A DNA stretch of 64,000 bases from Anthostomella pinea (lineage: Eukaryota > Ascomycota > Sordariomycetes > Xylariales > Xylariaceae): positions 372,001 through 436,000 of the forward strand of contig CAUWAG010000014.1 of the NCBI GenBank assembly GCA_963556695.1, read 5' to 3'. Positions 1-10,273 of the stretch are shown here, one piece after another (position 1 is the first letter of the stretch; every line of letters begins with the position of its first letter). A model generated the notes under the pieces. The model saw only the letters and a list, made by a program, of their open reading frames with translations. It did not search any database and was not told where the DNA came from. Made by a program: the position numbers and the translations under genes.

Positions 1-1356
1 ATGTAGATGGTAGACCGATATTCATCAAGAATTGAGCAGGCTCGAAGGGTAGATATTTGCAACGAAGGTTGAACGACACATTCTGTTTTTGCTGCGGATT
101 TCTGCAAGAATAGCAGTGGGAATATCGTTTCGAATGAATGGTTGCCGATACCTAGTTCGTATCCGAAGCGTTATATGTTTACGCTTTCTGGTTCTCAGAC
201 ACAAACATCTTCAAGCATTGTAGGCTTCAGGAGCCATCCCGCTCGCCATTATTACGATGTGCGAAAGCTGCATGATCCTACCGTGGTGGCTACCGATACA
301 ATTCTCAGCCACCTGGGCACGAACTTCCGTGCTGCAGTTGCATGGCTTTCAGGCTGGATCCCCCCTTGCGCTGAGTTAAACTTCTGCGGTGAGTAACTTA
401 GTCTTGTAATGGAGTACAAGGAGTTAAGCTAGCAAGCTAACTAACTGCTGCCCAGACACATCCGGACGCTGCGGTACCGTAAGTGCTTGAGGGGAGTGTA
501 TGTACAGTGTGAAATACATGTATGGGCTCTGTGAGTATGCCGGTGCCAAACGGAAGAACCATAGTCAATCGCTGGCTGCTTGACAACCTCCAGGTTTGAA
601 AGCTTGTTATTATATCCCCGGCACCGGTTGCCAGCTGATCGGAGTCGATCTGCGGCTATATTAAGCGTAAGTGGAGAATGCTACTATATAAGTTACCAAT
701 TCCTTCGTGGGTCCTCTAGTTAAGTAGACCCCTTACAGGCTACAGCTGATCTGCCAGAGGATGCTGACTCCGCCCACACGTACGTCAGCAGACACAGGCG
801 AACTCTAACACTCCTGACGGATTGGCCACATATTATTAGTCTAGGCGGGTAGTACTGCGGGTAAGGCCGTAGGGCGATGCGGTTGACCCAAACCAAGGGG
901 ACTGTCACATACTAGCCAGCTCTGGATGCTTGCATAGGCCGTGGGGGATGTCCACTCTCAATCGGCTCCCAACCAGCTTCTAGTCGGAAGGCAGGTAGTT
1001 ATCCGGGTAGGTTAGTAGGGTTTCGCATCGAGTACCACAAGGCCTCGCGGCCTCAAAGTGGAACCCGGGGGGGACAGGACCCCTAAAAGTATCAGATGGA
1101 ATCGTGTGGGATTCGGGCCAGTTCAATCCCACAGGCTCCATGAGAACGGCGATCTACTCGGTGGTGACCCAGCCGGGGGTCTCAGCCTGAGCTACTCGTC
1201 AATAAATCGAAAGACTTGGCACAGTTCGAAGAGTCGTCCGGCATGAGCACCCCCTTCAACTTCATGCTAAATCCAATATTTGCCCATCAACAACACAACC
1301 TGGTCCTCAACCGCCACCCTCACAAGACAGCAGCACTCAGCTCTCCCAGCTCGAAC
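1..1356. other. gene-poor left edge
   Basis: No open frame here has a recognisable product, and short frames occur on both strands at the density expected by chance. The stretch has a GC-rich patch around 1040-1080 and a long imperfect hairpin at 1096-1141. The last part is the upstream region of the secreted-protein gene that starts at 1357. A frame with no stop runs from 1216 into that gene, but the first 47 codons are not signal-peptide-like, so I treat them as 5' leader. Confidence 0.5.
1096..1141. other. imperfect hairpin
   Basis: Two nested stems can be read directly. The inner stem is GTGGGATT (1106-1113) against AATCCCAC (1125-1132) with an 11-base loop. The outer stem is ATGGA (1096-1100) against TCCAT (1137-1141). 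It lies about 215 bases before the start codon of the secreted-protein gene. It could be a remnant of a small inverted-repeat element or a leader structure; nothing shows which. Confidence 0.4.
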
Positions 1357-2067
1357 ATGAAGTTCTCAACGGGCCTCCCCTTCCTCGCTACCGTTGGGAT
1401 CGCGGGCGCCGCCGCTCTCCAACGCAGGGGCTCCGAAAGCGCAAAGGACTTGGACGACGATACCAAGTATCTCCAACGCAGGGGCTCCGAAAGCAAAACG
1501 GACTTCGACAACGACACCAAGTCCTTGAAATCCCAAGGCCTCTGTCGCATGTACGTCGGCGCAGCCGACCCCTCGTATTCCAGGTTCGAAGACCTGTGCG
1601 AGCCGACCTGCGGCGACCTCGTGAAGACCGTAAATGAGACCGGCAAGCTTGCCAGCGTCAGCTGCGTCGGTTCGGGCGGCCAGGGGATCCCCACGGACAC
1701 CGACTACAACGGGCTGCAGTACCAGATGGGCATCTGCAAGTGCAACCTGCCCATCGTCAACTGGGCCGCCGGCGAGTTCATGGCGGCCCTGCCCGCCATC
1801 GGCATGGTCGCCTGTTCCGTGTGGCAGCAGGCTATCGTCTACGGGTTGTCGCTGGCTACGGCTGCCATTCCGCCCAGTGGTCTCATCCAGGCTCTGATCA
1901 AGGTCGGTATGACGATCTCAAGTGCTGGCAAAGGCGTTTCTACATTCCAGACCTACGTCGAGCAGCACCTAGCGAAGGGCGACTCTTGCAACCTGAACTT
2001 CAAGCATATGTTCGAAATCTTCAGTGGAATTTCGGACCAGACTCTCTCCAACATTGGGACCAACTGA
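1357..2067 (+). CDS. small secreted Cys-containing protein with two tandem N-terminal repeats
   Basis: This is a hypothetical 236-residue secreted protein. I chose the ATG at 1357, not the upstream in-frame ATG at 1216, because it opens a standard signal peptide (MKFSTGLPFLATVGIAGAAA). Right after it come two 18-residue direct repeats, residues 21-38 and 39-56 (DNA 1417-1470 and 1471-1524). Both begin LQRRGSES and continue with an acidic tail. The RR pair in each repeat is a possible Kex2 processing site. The rest has eight cysteines, a possible N-glycosylation site (NET) and two hydrophobic helices around residues 130-180 (MAALPAIGMVAC and following). No intron is needed. I do not recognise a family. 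A secreted, effector-like or surface protein is the simplest reading, but the role is unknown. It has no operon-like neighbours; the next gene is on the other strand. Confidence 0.7.
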   Translation: MKFSTGLPFLATVGIAGAAALQRRGSESAKDLDDDTKYLQRRGSESKTDFDNDTKSLKSQGLCRMYVGAADPSYSRFEDLCEPTCGDLVKTVNETGKLASVSCVGSGGQGIPTDTDYNGLQYQMGICKCNLPIVNWAAGEFMAALPAIGMVACSVWQQAIVYGLSLATAAIPPSGLIQALIKVGMTISSAGKGVSTFQTYVEQHLAKGDSCNLNFKHMFEIFSGISDQTLSNIGTN

Positions 2068-2641
2068 AGAGCTGATGCGATGGACTTGGGCTGGGCTGAA
2101 GACCATAACGCGGGTTTCGCATACAGGGACTTGGGCTCGGCGCAAGTTGTGTATTGAGTTCTTATGTTTTTAATACCTTTAGATATCTTGTATTTTCGCG
2201 TTATGTTAAAACCATGTACTAAGCGAGTTAACATCGAATTATGATAGTTTTAGTAGAATCGAACTTAATATAGCAATTTGAGTTCAAGGTGACTTGCAAT
2301 GGCAGGGATTACAAGAAGGTTTACATACAAGCCAGTATCCTTCGGCGGCGCCCAGTCTCTGCGGCGAGGAGGCGCGAGGACCGTGCTCATCTCCGCCGTG
2401 ATGTTGTTCTCGAGGAGGTCCTGCCGCCCAATACGCTTGCTCACGGCGCGTTTCGGCGCGTTTCAAACTCTGCTCTCGCTGCAAGTTCTCAGATTAGCGG
2501 GAAATTTTGCTCCGGTATACCCAAGTTGAGCGACTCGCCGTTCATTAGCCCAAAGACATACGATTTGCCAAGAAAGGTGTGATGCTTTCCATCTGTACGA
2601 GGTCGGAGGATATATGGTATTTGACCACAGTACAAGGGTGC
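2068..2641. other. convergent intergenic region
   Basis: This is the 3' region between the secreted-protein gene (+) and the phosphoglycerate dehydrogenase gene (-). It is AT-rich around 2160-2280, as expected for 3' untranslated and polyadenylation sequence. The short frames here overlap one another on both strands and show no family resemblance. Confidence 0.5.
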
Positions 2642-4736
2642 TCACAACCTCACGAGACTAACACGCAAGATACCCTCCGACTTCTCCAGATCCTCAATGA
2701 CCTCCTTAGTGACCGCGCCGTCCACACCCAGAATCATAAGCGCCTCGTCACCATTAGCCTTCCCATTCCCAGCCCCATCACCACCATCACCACCATCCCC
2801 TACGATCGTGACCCCTGAAACCAGTCTACTCAGTCCCAACCCCTTGCCGCTCTCACTCTCACGCTCATGCCGCTCACGAGCCGGATCCAAGCTCGCCACC
2901 TGCATGAACATAACATTAATCCCGTAGCGACCGAGCACCGTGCCCACGCCGCCGATCTTCCCCGGTTCGTCGTAGTTGTGCAAGATGAGCAAGGTACCCT
3001 CAGGCGTGAAGCTGGCGGCGAAGCGATCGAGACGCGCAATGTAGATGTTATTCCCGGAGACGTAACCCTCGATAACCTGACCCTGGCCGTCGCCGTCGAG
3101 GGCGCGCAGCGAGACCAGACTCGCGTAAGCCGAGCTCTCGGCGGCGCGGCTCTCGCGCGGAGTGTGCATGTGGACCTCGTTGATGACGACGCCCTTCTGC
3201 TTGGCGATGAGGGTCGCGTTGACGATGTTGACGTCGCGCCCACCCGAGTCCGAGATGGCCGACACGAGGCCCTTGACCAGCGCCGCGAACAGCGGTCGCG
3301 TGTTCGACACCCCGGCTAGATTCCCCTGGTACGCGAGCTCGAAGCGGCGTCCGCCGACCATGCCGCCTCGTCCGCGGGCGTAGTGTTGCGTATATAGGCC
3401 GCCCATGCGCTCGACCAATCGCACGAACGGCTGTAGTTGCCGGTACTCCTCCGGCAGGATCATCGGCGCGTTAACCGCGCTCGTCGGGAGCCCTCCTTGC
3501 AGGATCGCTAGAACCTGGGTACAGACGTCCAGTGATACGTTTTCCTGCGCCTCGACGGTCGACGCCCCGAGGTGCGGCGTCGCGACGACCTTCTCGTGGC
3601 GGATGAGCGTCGCGGCCGGCGATTCCGGCGCCGGCGGCTCCGCCGTGAACACGTCGAGCCCGGCACCCGCGATCCAGCTCTCGTCGAGCGCCTTCAGCAG
3701 CGCCGCCTCGTTGTAGACGCCGCCGCGGGCGACGTTGAGCACGCGCGCCGTGCGCTTCATCTGCTGCAGTTCCGCCTCGCCGAGCAGGTCCAGCGTCGAT
3801 GCGAGGAGGGGTGTGTGGATCGTTAGGAAGTCCACCACTGGCAGGAGGTCGGCTAGCGAGGGGACCAGCTCGACGCCCGCTTGTCGCGCGATGTCGGCGC
3901 TCGCATATGGGTCTACTGCACGGACAGTCACTTTGAGTTAGAGGGTTAGTAAATACTCTCATCCAAGTGATATCATGATGGTGACCCGGAAGTGCTGGGC
4001 CCATCTTGCCAGCTCCTTAAATATCAGTGGAAACGGACCCCATTAGAGCCCTTCGGGCCCCTTGAATATCCTTTTTATCGTCCTCCATGGTGGATGTCAC
4101 GCCCTTGACGAAGAGAGTGAACACCTAAATGCCATATGGCAAGCTTGAGTGGTAGGGGAATCCATTAGGGGACTACTTACTGCCGAGGCCGACGGCCATC
4201 CGTGCGACCTTCATACCGACTTTACCCAAGCCAATGATGCCCAGGATCTTGCGCCCAACCTCAACACCAACCAGCTTGCCCCTGTCCCAACGGCCATCCT
4301 TGGACCCGCGGTCCGCACGGCCGATATTCCGCGCCGTAGCCAGCAGCAGCGCGATGGTGTGCTCGGCGGCGGCGACGATGTTACCGGCGGGCGAGTTCAC
4401 GACGATGATGCCCTGCGCCGTGGCCGCGTCTACGTCAATGTTGTCGACGCCGACGCCGGCGCGTGCCACGACGCGCAGCTTCCGGCCCGCTGCCAGCACC
4501 GCCGCCGTCACCTTCGTCTCGGACCGCACGATCAGGCCGTGGTATGACGGGATCAGCTCCATGAGCTTCGCTGCCGACACGCTTTGTCGCACGTCTACGA
4601 CGAAGTCGGCGGAGAGCAGCGCGAGTCCGTCTGTGGACACTTTTTCCGGAACTAATATCCGGGGTTTGGCGGTGCTGGTCGATGAGGGGAAAGCCATATC
4701 GCCGGCCCTCTCATCTGGCAGTGTTCCGGGAGCCAT
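2642..4736 (-). CDS. D-3-phosphoglycerate dehydrogenase, long form with ACT domain (spliced)
   Basis: The enzyme oxidises 3-phosphoglycerate to 3-phosphohydroxypyruvate with NAD, the first committed step of cytosolic serine synthesis. Exon 1 is 4736-4181 and exon 2 is 3930-2642. Joined, they encode 614 residues. Domains in order: substrate-binding part (about 25-125), NAD fold with GLGKVG (169-174), the catalytic Arg in NVARGG (about 254), Glu in FTAEPP (about 283), His in TPHLGAST (about 305), an intervening ASB-like domain (about 325-490), and a C-terminal ACT domain (about 497-614, with LLILHNYDEPG) that in this family binds serine for feedback control. The ACT domain carries a Gly/Asp-rich insertion (about residues 560-580). 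Splicing restores the expected reading GLG-M-T-V-R across the junction. A second in-frame Met (residue 14) is an alternative start. The gene is related to yeast SER3/SER33 and bacterial SerA, but the long form is closer to plant and bacterial enzymes. Confidence 0.93.
3931..4180 (-). other. intron of the phosphoglycerate dehydrogenase gene
   Basis: On the minus strand the 5' site is A|GTAAGT (intron from 4180) and the 3' site is CTAACTCAAAG| (ending 3931), with CTAAC as branch site. The length is 250 bases. Removing it joins phase 1 to phase 1, giving an ATG (Met186) at the junction and a continuous dehydrogenase fold. Confidence 0.85.
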
Positions 4737-6030
4737 TGTGATGTGAATTTAGGATATGAGGTGGGTAAAGATGAATCTGTCAGTTAGTGATACCTATAAT
4801 GGGGAATGTCTGCCACAATAATCAAGGGAAGAAGGCCAGAGGATGAGATATCAAAGGTGACGTCTCGTTGCTGGCCGTGGCCGCCCAGCTATATTCACCT
4901 ACCTTACTCCGCACTCCGCAGCGAGACAGAGTATGCGAAAATTTCCGAACTCGCGCATGACAGACACAATGTAACTAGGCTATGCCTGTCAGATGCAGGT
5001 AGCCAATGCGGAACCTGGGCAAATTGAAAGGAAGCGCAATGCGGACCAGGTTGTTCTCGGCTGTATAGTCATACAGCGCGCGCGGGGGAGTACCTCCTAC
5101 TCCTGCGTTGCTGCAGTATGCAGAGCAATGAAGAAGCCAGTCCAGTCAGTCAGTCACCTGAGGAAGCCGGATGGGCTGCAAGGAGTAGTAGACGAAGTAA
5201 GGTAGGTAGGTATGCACGTCGTCTTCGAGCTGCGGCCCGATGTCGAGTTGCCACCCCAGCGCCGGTGCATATCGGAAGGAATGTCATATGACAGAACCTG
5301 ATACGCAATGCTCCCGACTTCTCATATATTTCCAGCCGTGAGGTGGACCCTGAGCGAGCGAGCAAGCGCCCGCGGAATCGAGACGAAAGTGGTATGATGG
5401 TATAGCACCACGCGGAAACCCCAAGTCACTACCATCGCTACCCCTCCCTGTTCCGCTGATCCCCCACGATTTGCTAACGCATGTTACATTACCCTACCCC
5501 GCTGCGAGAAGCTGCTTTGAGATCTCTTGGCCGTGCCTGGCTGTCAGATGATGGGTTCCAATAAGAGGTGACCGACCATGCGTGCCACGTCTTTATCAGA
5601 CTCCGTGTTGTGTCTTTGATCTACGCTGAAGAAGGGGCATCACTCGTGACTAGCCCCGTACGTGAGAGAAGCCTGTGTAAATTTCCCAAAATGGCTTGGA
5701 AGTGCCCACAGATGTTTGATGTTGAACATGTAGTAGGGTGAACTCCCACGTAACTCAGGCGTTACAGGCAGAATAGCCCACACCGCCCGGGCGCGCTTTA
5801 GAAATGCCGGCAGAAACCCAGACCGCCCTCGTGAGTGGCTGAAGCTAGCCTTGATTGTGGCTGTATCGAATATTCAATGTTCCTCCGAGCGCAGATATCA
5901 CAGGAAAGCTTCATCACGTTCTCTCCGTCGTTCTCAACTCTGCGATCATCGAGGGCTTGAAGAGCCGCCCTGCCAGTTGTGTTGTCACTCGTTCCCCATA
6001 GCATGGCAAGTTTTACAATCTGACGGTCCA
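4737..6030. promoter_or_regulatory. divergent promoter region
   Basis: This 1.3-kb gap lies between two genes transcribed away from each other: phosphoglycerate dehydrogenase (start 4736, -) and peptidyl-tRNA hydrolase (start 6031, +). It must hold both promoters. I see no convincing TATA box or known operator. The frame of the peptidyl-tRNA hydrolase is open back to 5851 but lacks an ATG there, so the start stays at 6031. Confidence 0.5.
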
Positions 6031-6663
6031 ATGTCCATTCCATTCGCCCCTCGTTTCCTCGTCGTCAGCCTGGGCAATCAGAAACCCTACTACGACACCC
6101 TCCACTCCGCCGGCCACTTTGCCCTCGTCGCCGCCCAGAAGACGCTCGCGCCATCGCAACCTCACTTCATGTCTGAGCGATATGGCAGCAAGGCATGCCA
6201 GGCCTCGACGGCCGTGCCGTATACAATGGTGCAAAGCCCGACCATGATGAACATCTGCGGGCCCTGGGTAGCGAAGGCATGGAAGGAGATGCTAAACGCC
6301 CACCAACTCAAGCCTTCGGAACTGGCCCTTGTCATAGTGCACGACGATCTCGAAATGAAACTCGGCGACGTCAGGATACGGGACTGGAAAGCGAGCCACC
6401 GCGGCCACAATGGCGTCAAGAGCACCAATACGAGTTTGAAGCCGACAGATTTCCCGGAGGCGCGCTGGTCTCGCATATCGATTGGGATCGGCCGGCCAGA
6501 CGAACGAGATCGTACATCGGTGTCCGACTATGTCTTGAAGAGGATGACTTCATTCCAGAGGAGTACCCTCGACACCAAAGTTGGGCCTAAGCTGGTTGGC
6601 CGCCTGCGGGAGCTGCACGACGACTGGGAGGAGGAAAACGATAGAGAAACCTCGAACATGTAG
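6031..6663 (+). CDS. PTH1: peptidyl-tRNA hydrolase (Pth1 family)
   Basis: The enzyme cleaves the ester bond of peptidyl-tRNA released from stalled ribosomes, freeing tRNA; fungal members are usually mitochondrial or cytosolic. The product is 210 residues, slightly longer than bacterial Pth (about 194). It begins MSIPFAPRFLVVSLGN. The family residues line up: Asn16 in SLGN (bacterial Asn10), Tyr21, the catalytic His25 in LHSAGH (bacterial His20, one residue closer to the Asn), Asp105 in VHDDLE (bacterial Asp93) and Asn127 in GHNGVKS (bacterial Asn114). The loop RIRDWKASH before GHNG replaces the Gly-rich loop of bacterial enzymes, as fungal proteins often do. The C-terminus is charged and helical. 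It is intronless. The start at 6031 is the first ATG before the fold, although the frame is open upstream to 5851. Confidence 0.88.
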   Translation: MSIPFAPRFLVVSLGNQKPYYDTLHSAGHFALVAAQKTLAPSQPHFMSERYGSKACQASTAVPYTMVQSPTMMNICGPWVAKAWKEMLNAHQLKPSELALVIVHDDLEMKLGDVRIRDWKASHRGHNGVKSTNTSLKPTDFPEARWSRISIGIGRPDERDRTSVSDYVLKRMTSFQRSTLDTKVGPKLVGRLRELHDDWEEENDRETSNM

Positions 6664-7015
6664 GTCATGTTCTACATGCGACCCGGATCAGATGTCCACC
6701 TGCTCCTGTGACATAAGAGACAAGCCCTTCGGCAAATGACAGGCAGCGATCCCTTACGAAACGCCGGGAACCCGATTAAACCCTTCCAGGAGACGGCGCA
6801 CCGTAGTATAGTAGCTCAGGATGCGCGCACGGAATCTTGATATGATCGTACGGCCACCAAGACGTCCAGTTTGAATGTGGGATGGTATACGGCTGTACAG
6901 GTCGAAGATCAATACAGTAGTATCAACCGTGTAGCGACCATGGTCTGCCCTTGCTGATGCTACGTGGACAACGCTTTGAACATGATATGGATTTCTTGTG
7001 GGCATGTTGATACGT
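6664..7015. other. convergent intergenic region
   Basis: This is the space between the 3' ends of the peptidyl-tRNA hydrolase gene (+) and the bZIP gene (-). No supported gene is present; it should hold the two 3' untranslated regions. Confidence 0.5.
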
Positions 7016-8312
7016 TCAGGAATATGATGACTCTTCCACATCCCCGCTGAACAGCGCCGACACCCGCTCAGTGCGCCACCGAGGTCCATCGCCAAAGCAG
7101 ATGAATGTCTCAGCCAGCTTCTGCACGAGCAGGCGGACGAGTATCGGGACCTGATCCCTCACAACCGGCAACCCACCGCCGTCGACATTGGACAGTGAAC
7201 CAGAATCCGCACCGGCATCGCACGACCTCAACGTGTGCTCGAGACGCGAAAACCCGACACTGCCCAGCTGCCGGCGGAGGTGATACTCAACAGCAGAGGG
7301 TGACAGCCACTTCGACTGGTCCTCACCGCGCTCAGCATAGTCGGCAGCGACCTGGAGCTGCAGCAGGGCCGCCGAGTCCTCCTCGCCTGCGGCAGCGTTG
7401 GGGCCCTCGATGTAGCCTTGCTCGCGATACTCGAGTCGCGCATCGGCCATGGCCTTGATATAGCGGACGTTTTGCAACGGCGGCGAATGCTGAATCAGCT
7501 TGCGCAGACGTGCGTCAGCTTCCTTGCCCCTTTGGACTGCATATGCTGGTGGTCGCAGCTGGGCATGGCGGTATGGCAGGGCCAGCTCGCATAGGTTGGC
7601 CGTGTAATGGCAGCAGGCCCAGAAGACGCGGCCGGCGAAGCTGTGCCTGCCCTCGCCTAGATACGGGACTATGCCTGCTGGGGGGTTGATGAGCCGCATG
7701 AACCGGCTCGCGTCAATCCACACGCTGTAGTCTAGTCGTTGAGCCGGCCCTGTCCACGATGTGTATGCCGAGGTTTCGTTACTGAATGCGACCGCTGATT
7801 CCCCTATGCTCGTTGGTCTTCCTGGTTCAACACCACTCGTGACAGGTGTGGACATGGCAATGCTAACATAGGGTCCTGATGACGACGCTGCATGCGTCGT
7901 CGAAGAAGCAGCTGCAGTGATGCTGCACGGTGCCCCAATAGTACCTTCTACAACGGTATCTTCATCGGCATCACTGCCACTGACCAGCTCCGGCGCCACC
8001 ACTCCAGCAGCTTCGGCAGCCCTGATGACCGCTCTGAGCAAGTCATCGCGGTCGCTACGCCGCGCGACCTTGACAATATCCTCGATGGCGGCTTTCAGTT
8101 GCTGGTTCTCATCGCGCATCACCTGCGACGCTTGGGATTGACGCTTCCGGAACTGCGCCTGGGAGACTCTGCCGCGCTCGCGGCGGCGCTGGGACTGGGG
8201 TCAGCGTTGTCGGTTCCCCTATCCATCCAGCCCTCCGCGTCTCGGTGACGGCATCACTTACCCGGAGCTCCTCTTCGGCGGCTTGGAGTTCCTCCAGTCT
8301 TTGTCTGTCCAT
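7016..8312 (-). CDS. bZIP transcription factor (spliced)
   Basis: This is a nuclear DNA-binding regulator. Exon 1 is 8312-8262 (17 codons, starting MDRQRLEELQ) and exon 2 runs from 8194 (or 8188) to 7016, for about 409 residues in all. The basic region starts directly at the splice junction: RRRERGRVSQAQFRKRQSQ, which fits the fungal bZIP pattern with Gln-Ala-Gln-Phe-Arg in place of the classical Asn-x-x-Ala-Ala. A leucine-zipper-like helix follows (QVMRDENQQLKAAIEDIV and the next heptads). The middle is Ser/Thr/Ala-rich. The C-terminal part contains VWIDASRFMRLINPPAG and FAGRVFWACCHYT, a conserved-looking block that I associate with fungal bZIP C-termini, and ends near FICFGDGPRWR. Target genes are unknown. 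The frame ends in a natural stop, and I see no lesion. Confidence 0.82.
8195..8261 (-). other. bZIP intron with two possible acceptors
   Basis: The donor is CGG|GTAAGT at 8261. There are two acceptors six bases apart: CCCCAG ending at 8195 and TCCCAG ending at 8189. Both keep the frame, so the protein either gains or loses Ser-Gln just before the basic region. The length is 67 or 73 bases. Confidence 0.75.
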
Positions 8313-9262
8313 ATTTTCTTCGTAGACGTTTTATATCCTCCATTGGGTCAGCAATTGGAATTTCTCGATGAGGTGAGGTGAGATTACGTGATGGGTAGGG
8401 AGTCCTGCTCGCAGATTTGTCAGCCGCTGAACAGCCCACCGGACCAATAACTCTCCGGTCACGTAACCACACGTAGTATCGCACAGGTCGCCGTCGCATC
8501 GCCTTCGCGAACATGATCCTGAGGACAAATACGTGCCCTCCTACCACATGAGAATTATTGATGTTTCCAGGCGCGCCACCCCAAACGTTTACCAATCGCG
8601 AAGTCTGTCATTCACCGCTGCCCGACACTAGCCCGAGAAAGAGCGCGACAGACATCAGAATCTGCTTCTCTAGCTTCCACATTCCAGTATGCAGTTCGGT
8701 CGAAATATCGGGTGTATTGTTGAATCTTACAAGAGTGTCAGGAATCGAGAAAGGCAGCCCCTGTTCCATCATTTGGTCTGTTGTCCTCGTCGTCGCTGGC
8801 TTTCGGCCACCGACCTCTTTCCGTTCAATTATTCGCTCAATCCTCAATCTCGTCTTTGGTGTGCGCTGTGGCTCGGGCCAGGGAGTCCGACTCCTCGTAT
8901 ATGTTGACCGGGTGCAATTCAGTCGGGTATGATCTGCCGCGATGAACAACTTGTCAGCAAACAGTCAGCCTGGAGTTCAAGTTCTAACCCTTCCTTCTAC
9001 TCTTCTCTATACTCACAGAGGCGCCGATTCGAGGAGGAATGCCATGTATCGGTCCACTGAAAAAGTAGCTGGGCTTGCTCTACGACACGCCTAGCTCCAA
9101 CCTGATGCCAAAAAAACTTCGATTGGGCTCTTACCTACCTGCCAAAGAAGCCCTGAGGTAGCCACTGCTTGAGCAAGGCCCACTGTGCGAGGTTCTAGTC
9201 CTGGAAGACAAATACTCCCGTGGGTCTTTCATGATGGCCCATATGGAAGCTTTGTTGCCTGT
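8313..9262. other. upstream region of the bZIP gene, no supported gene
   Basis: The region carries frames on both strands at 8558-8949 that overlap each other and resemble no family. A long leader with upstream reading frames is common for fungal bZIP genes, but that is inference only. No repeat or RNA gene was recognised. Confidence 0.4.
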
Positions 9263-9736
9263 CTAGAGGGGACGCATGCCAAAGAGAGTAGCAAATGATC
9301 GACACTCGATGGAGCTCAGGTCCCAATATGCGGTGCTATGTTCTCTTGGTTCCGTCCCTTCAACGTAGTTTTGGGTGTCCAGGCCAAAGCGAGTCAGCGG
9401 AAGCCAACAAAGCATCACAACTCCAGAGATGGCAGTCACGCTAATTTGCTTGCCCCTGACGCCCACCCACTGGTGACTCTTTGCTTGTACTAGTGGTCCC
9501 ATATGATGTTTGTGCCTCCTCTTCAGCATGAGCCAAGCAATCCACACTGTATACCTGCCTTGAGCGGTTGCTCCTTCCCCATCATGCGGCATAAGTGGCA
9601 TCCACATAGACTGGCTACAAGGCTGACCGGAGACACACAATTTGTCCATCAAGTGTGTGCCGAGATTTGCTGACAACCAAAGGGTCAGGTCGGCGATGAC
9701 TACATACATAAGGTACCTGTCATCCCCATGAAGCAA
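9263..9736 (-). CDS. uncertain ORF with hydrophobic segments
   Basis: This is an open frame of 157 codons on the minus strand starting at 9736. It has two hydrophobic stretches (YVVIADLTLWLSANLG and VTAISGVVMLCWLPL), which would suit a small membrane protein. I do not recognise it, there is no intron signal that extends it, and no homologue pattern. It may be a chance frame. It stands alone between the bZIP upstream region and the hypothetical gene to the right. Confidence 0.25.
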   Translation of the reverse strand: MLHGDDRYLMYVVIADLTLWLSANLGTHLMDKLCVSGQPCSQSMWMPLMPHDGEGATAQGRYTVWIAWLMLKRRHKHHMGPLVQAKSHQWVGVRGKQISVTAISGVVMLCWLPLTRFGLDTQNYVEGTEPREHSTAYWDLSSIECRSFATLFGMRPL

Positions 9737-10273
9737 ACATTACCCCATCTCTGACGGCCATCGAGCTAGGCCTTTGTTGGATAGATGTGGACTTCATCCT
9801 TCCTCTCAACCAAACATCAACACCCATCACACGACCTTCTAATATGCCCTCAGCTTTCGCCAGACCCGTCGTAACTATCACAACAACTGCAACACTGGTT
9901 CTGCATCTCGAACGAGTACACCCACATGCACCATTGCGGCCAACCCAGAGCCAGAGTTACGATTCGACTTGTTGCATTCATCGGCTCATCGATAGCACTG
10001 GGTACGTATCTCCACACCGCCATGGGCTGCTGCACCTGACCACCAACGAGGACTTGAGAGCATGTGCTGACATCAGTCCAGGAGCCCCACTGCCACTTCT
10101 GAGGAGAGAGATAGGGTCGCGCATCAGTTTCTGGTCCTCTGAGAGCCCGACTCGGCTACTAAGATTACTACCTGTAAGGAGCTCACCTAGAACTACGAGA
10201 GGTCCGGCTTGTTGTTTATACTAATCATCCTTACTCCAGTCATTCGTCCCACCCAGGCCGAACGCAGCTCCTT
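9737..10273. other. region with possible unassigned exons
   Basis: Frame 9787-10224 (+) and a hydrophobic stretch in another frame ending at a GTACGT donor-like site (near 10001-10006) suggest short exons. A second intron-like segment (GTAAGG ... TACTAATC ... CTCCAG, about 10177-10239) is also present. I could not join these into one consistent reading frame with the gene that follows, so they are only noted. Confidence 0.3.

Noticed and set aside
1320..1700. 126-codon frame on the minus strand
   Set aside because: It is antisense to the secreted-protein gene and mirrors its repeats. There is no signal of its own.
2830..3826. Long frames on both strands over the ph
   Set aside because: These frames (for example 2867-3319 plus, 3471-4004 minus) lie over the phosphoglycerate dehydrogenase exon. 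They are GC-rich shadow frames with Arg/Ala-rich, non-protein-like content.
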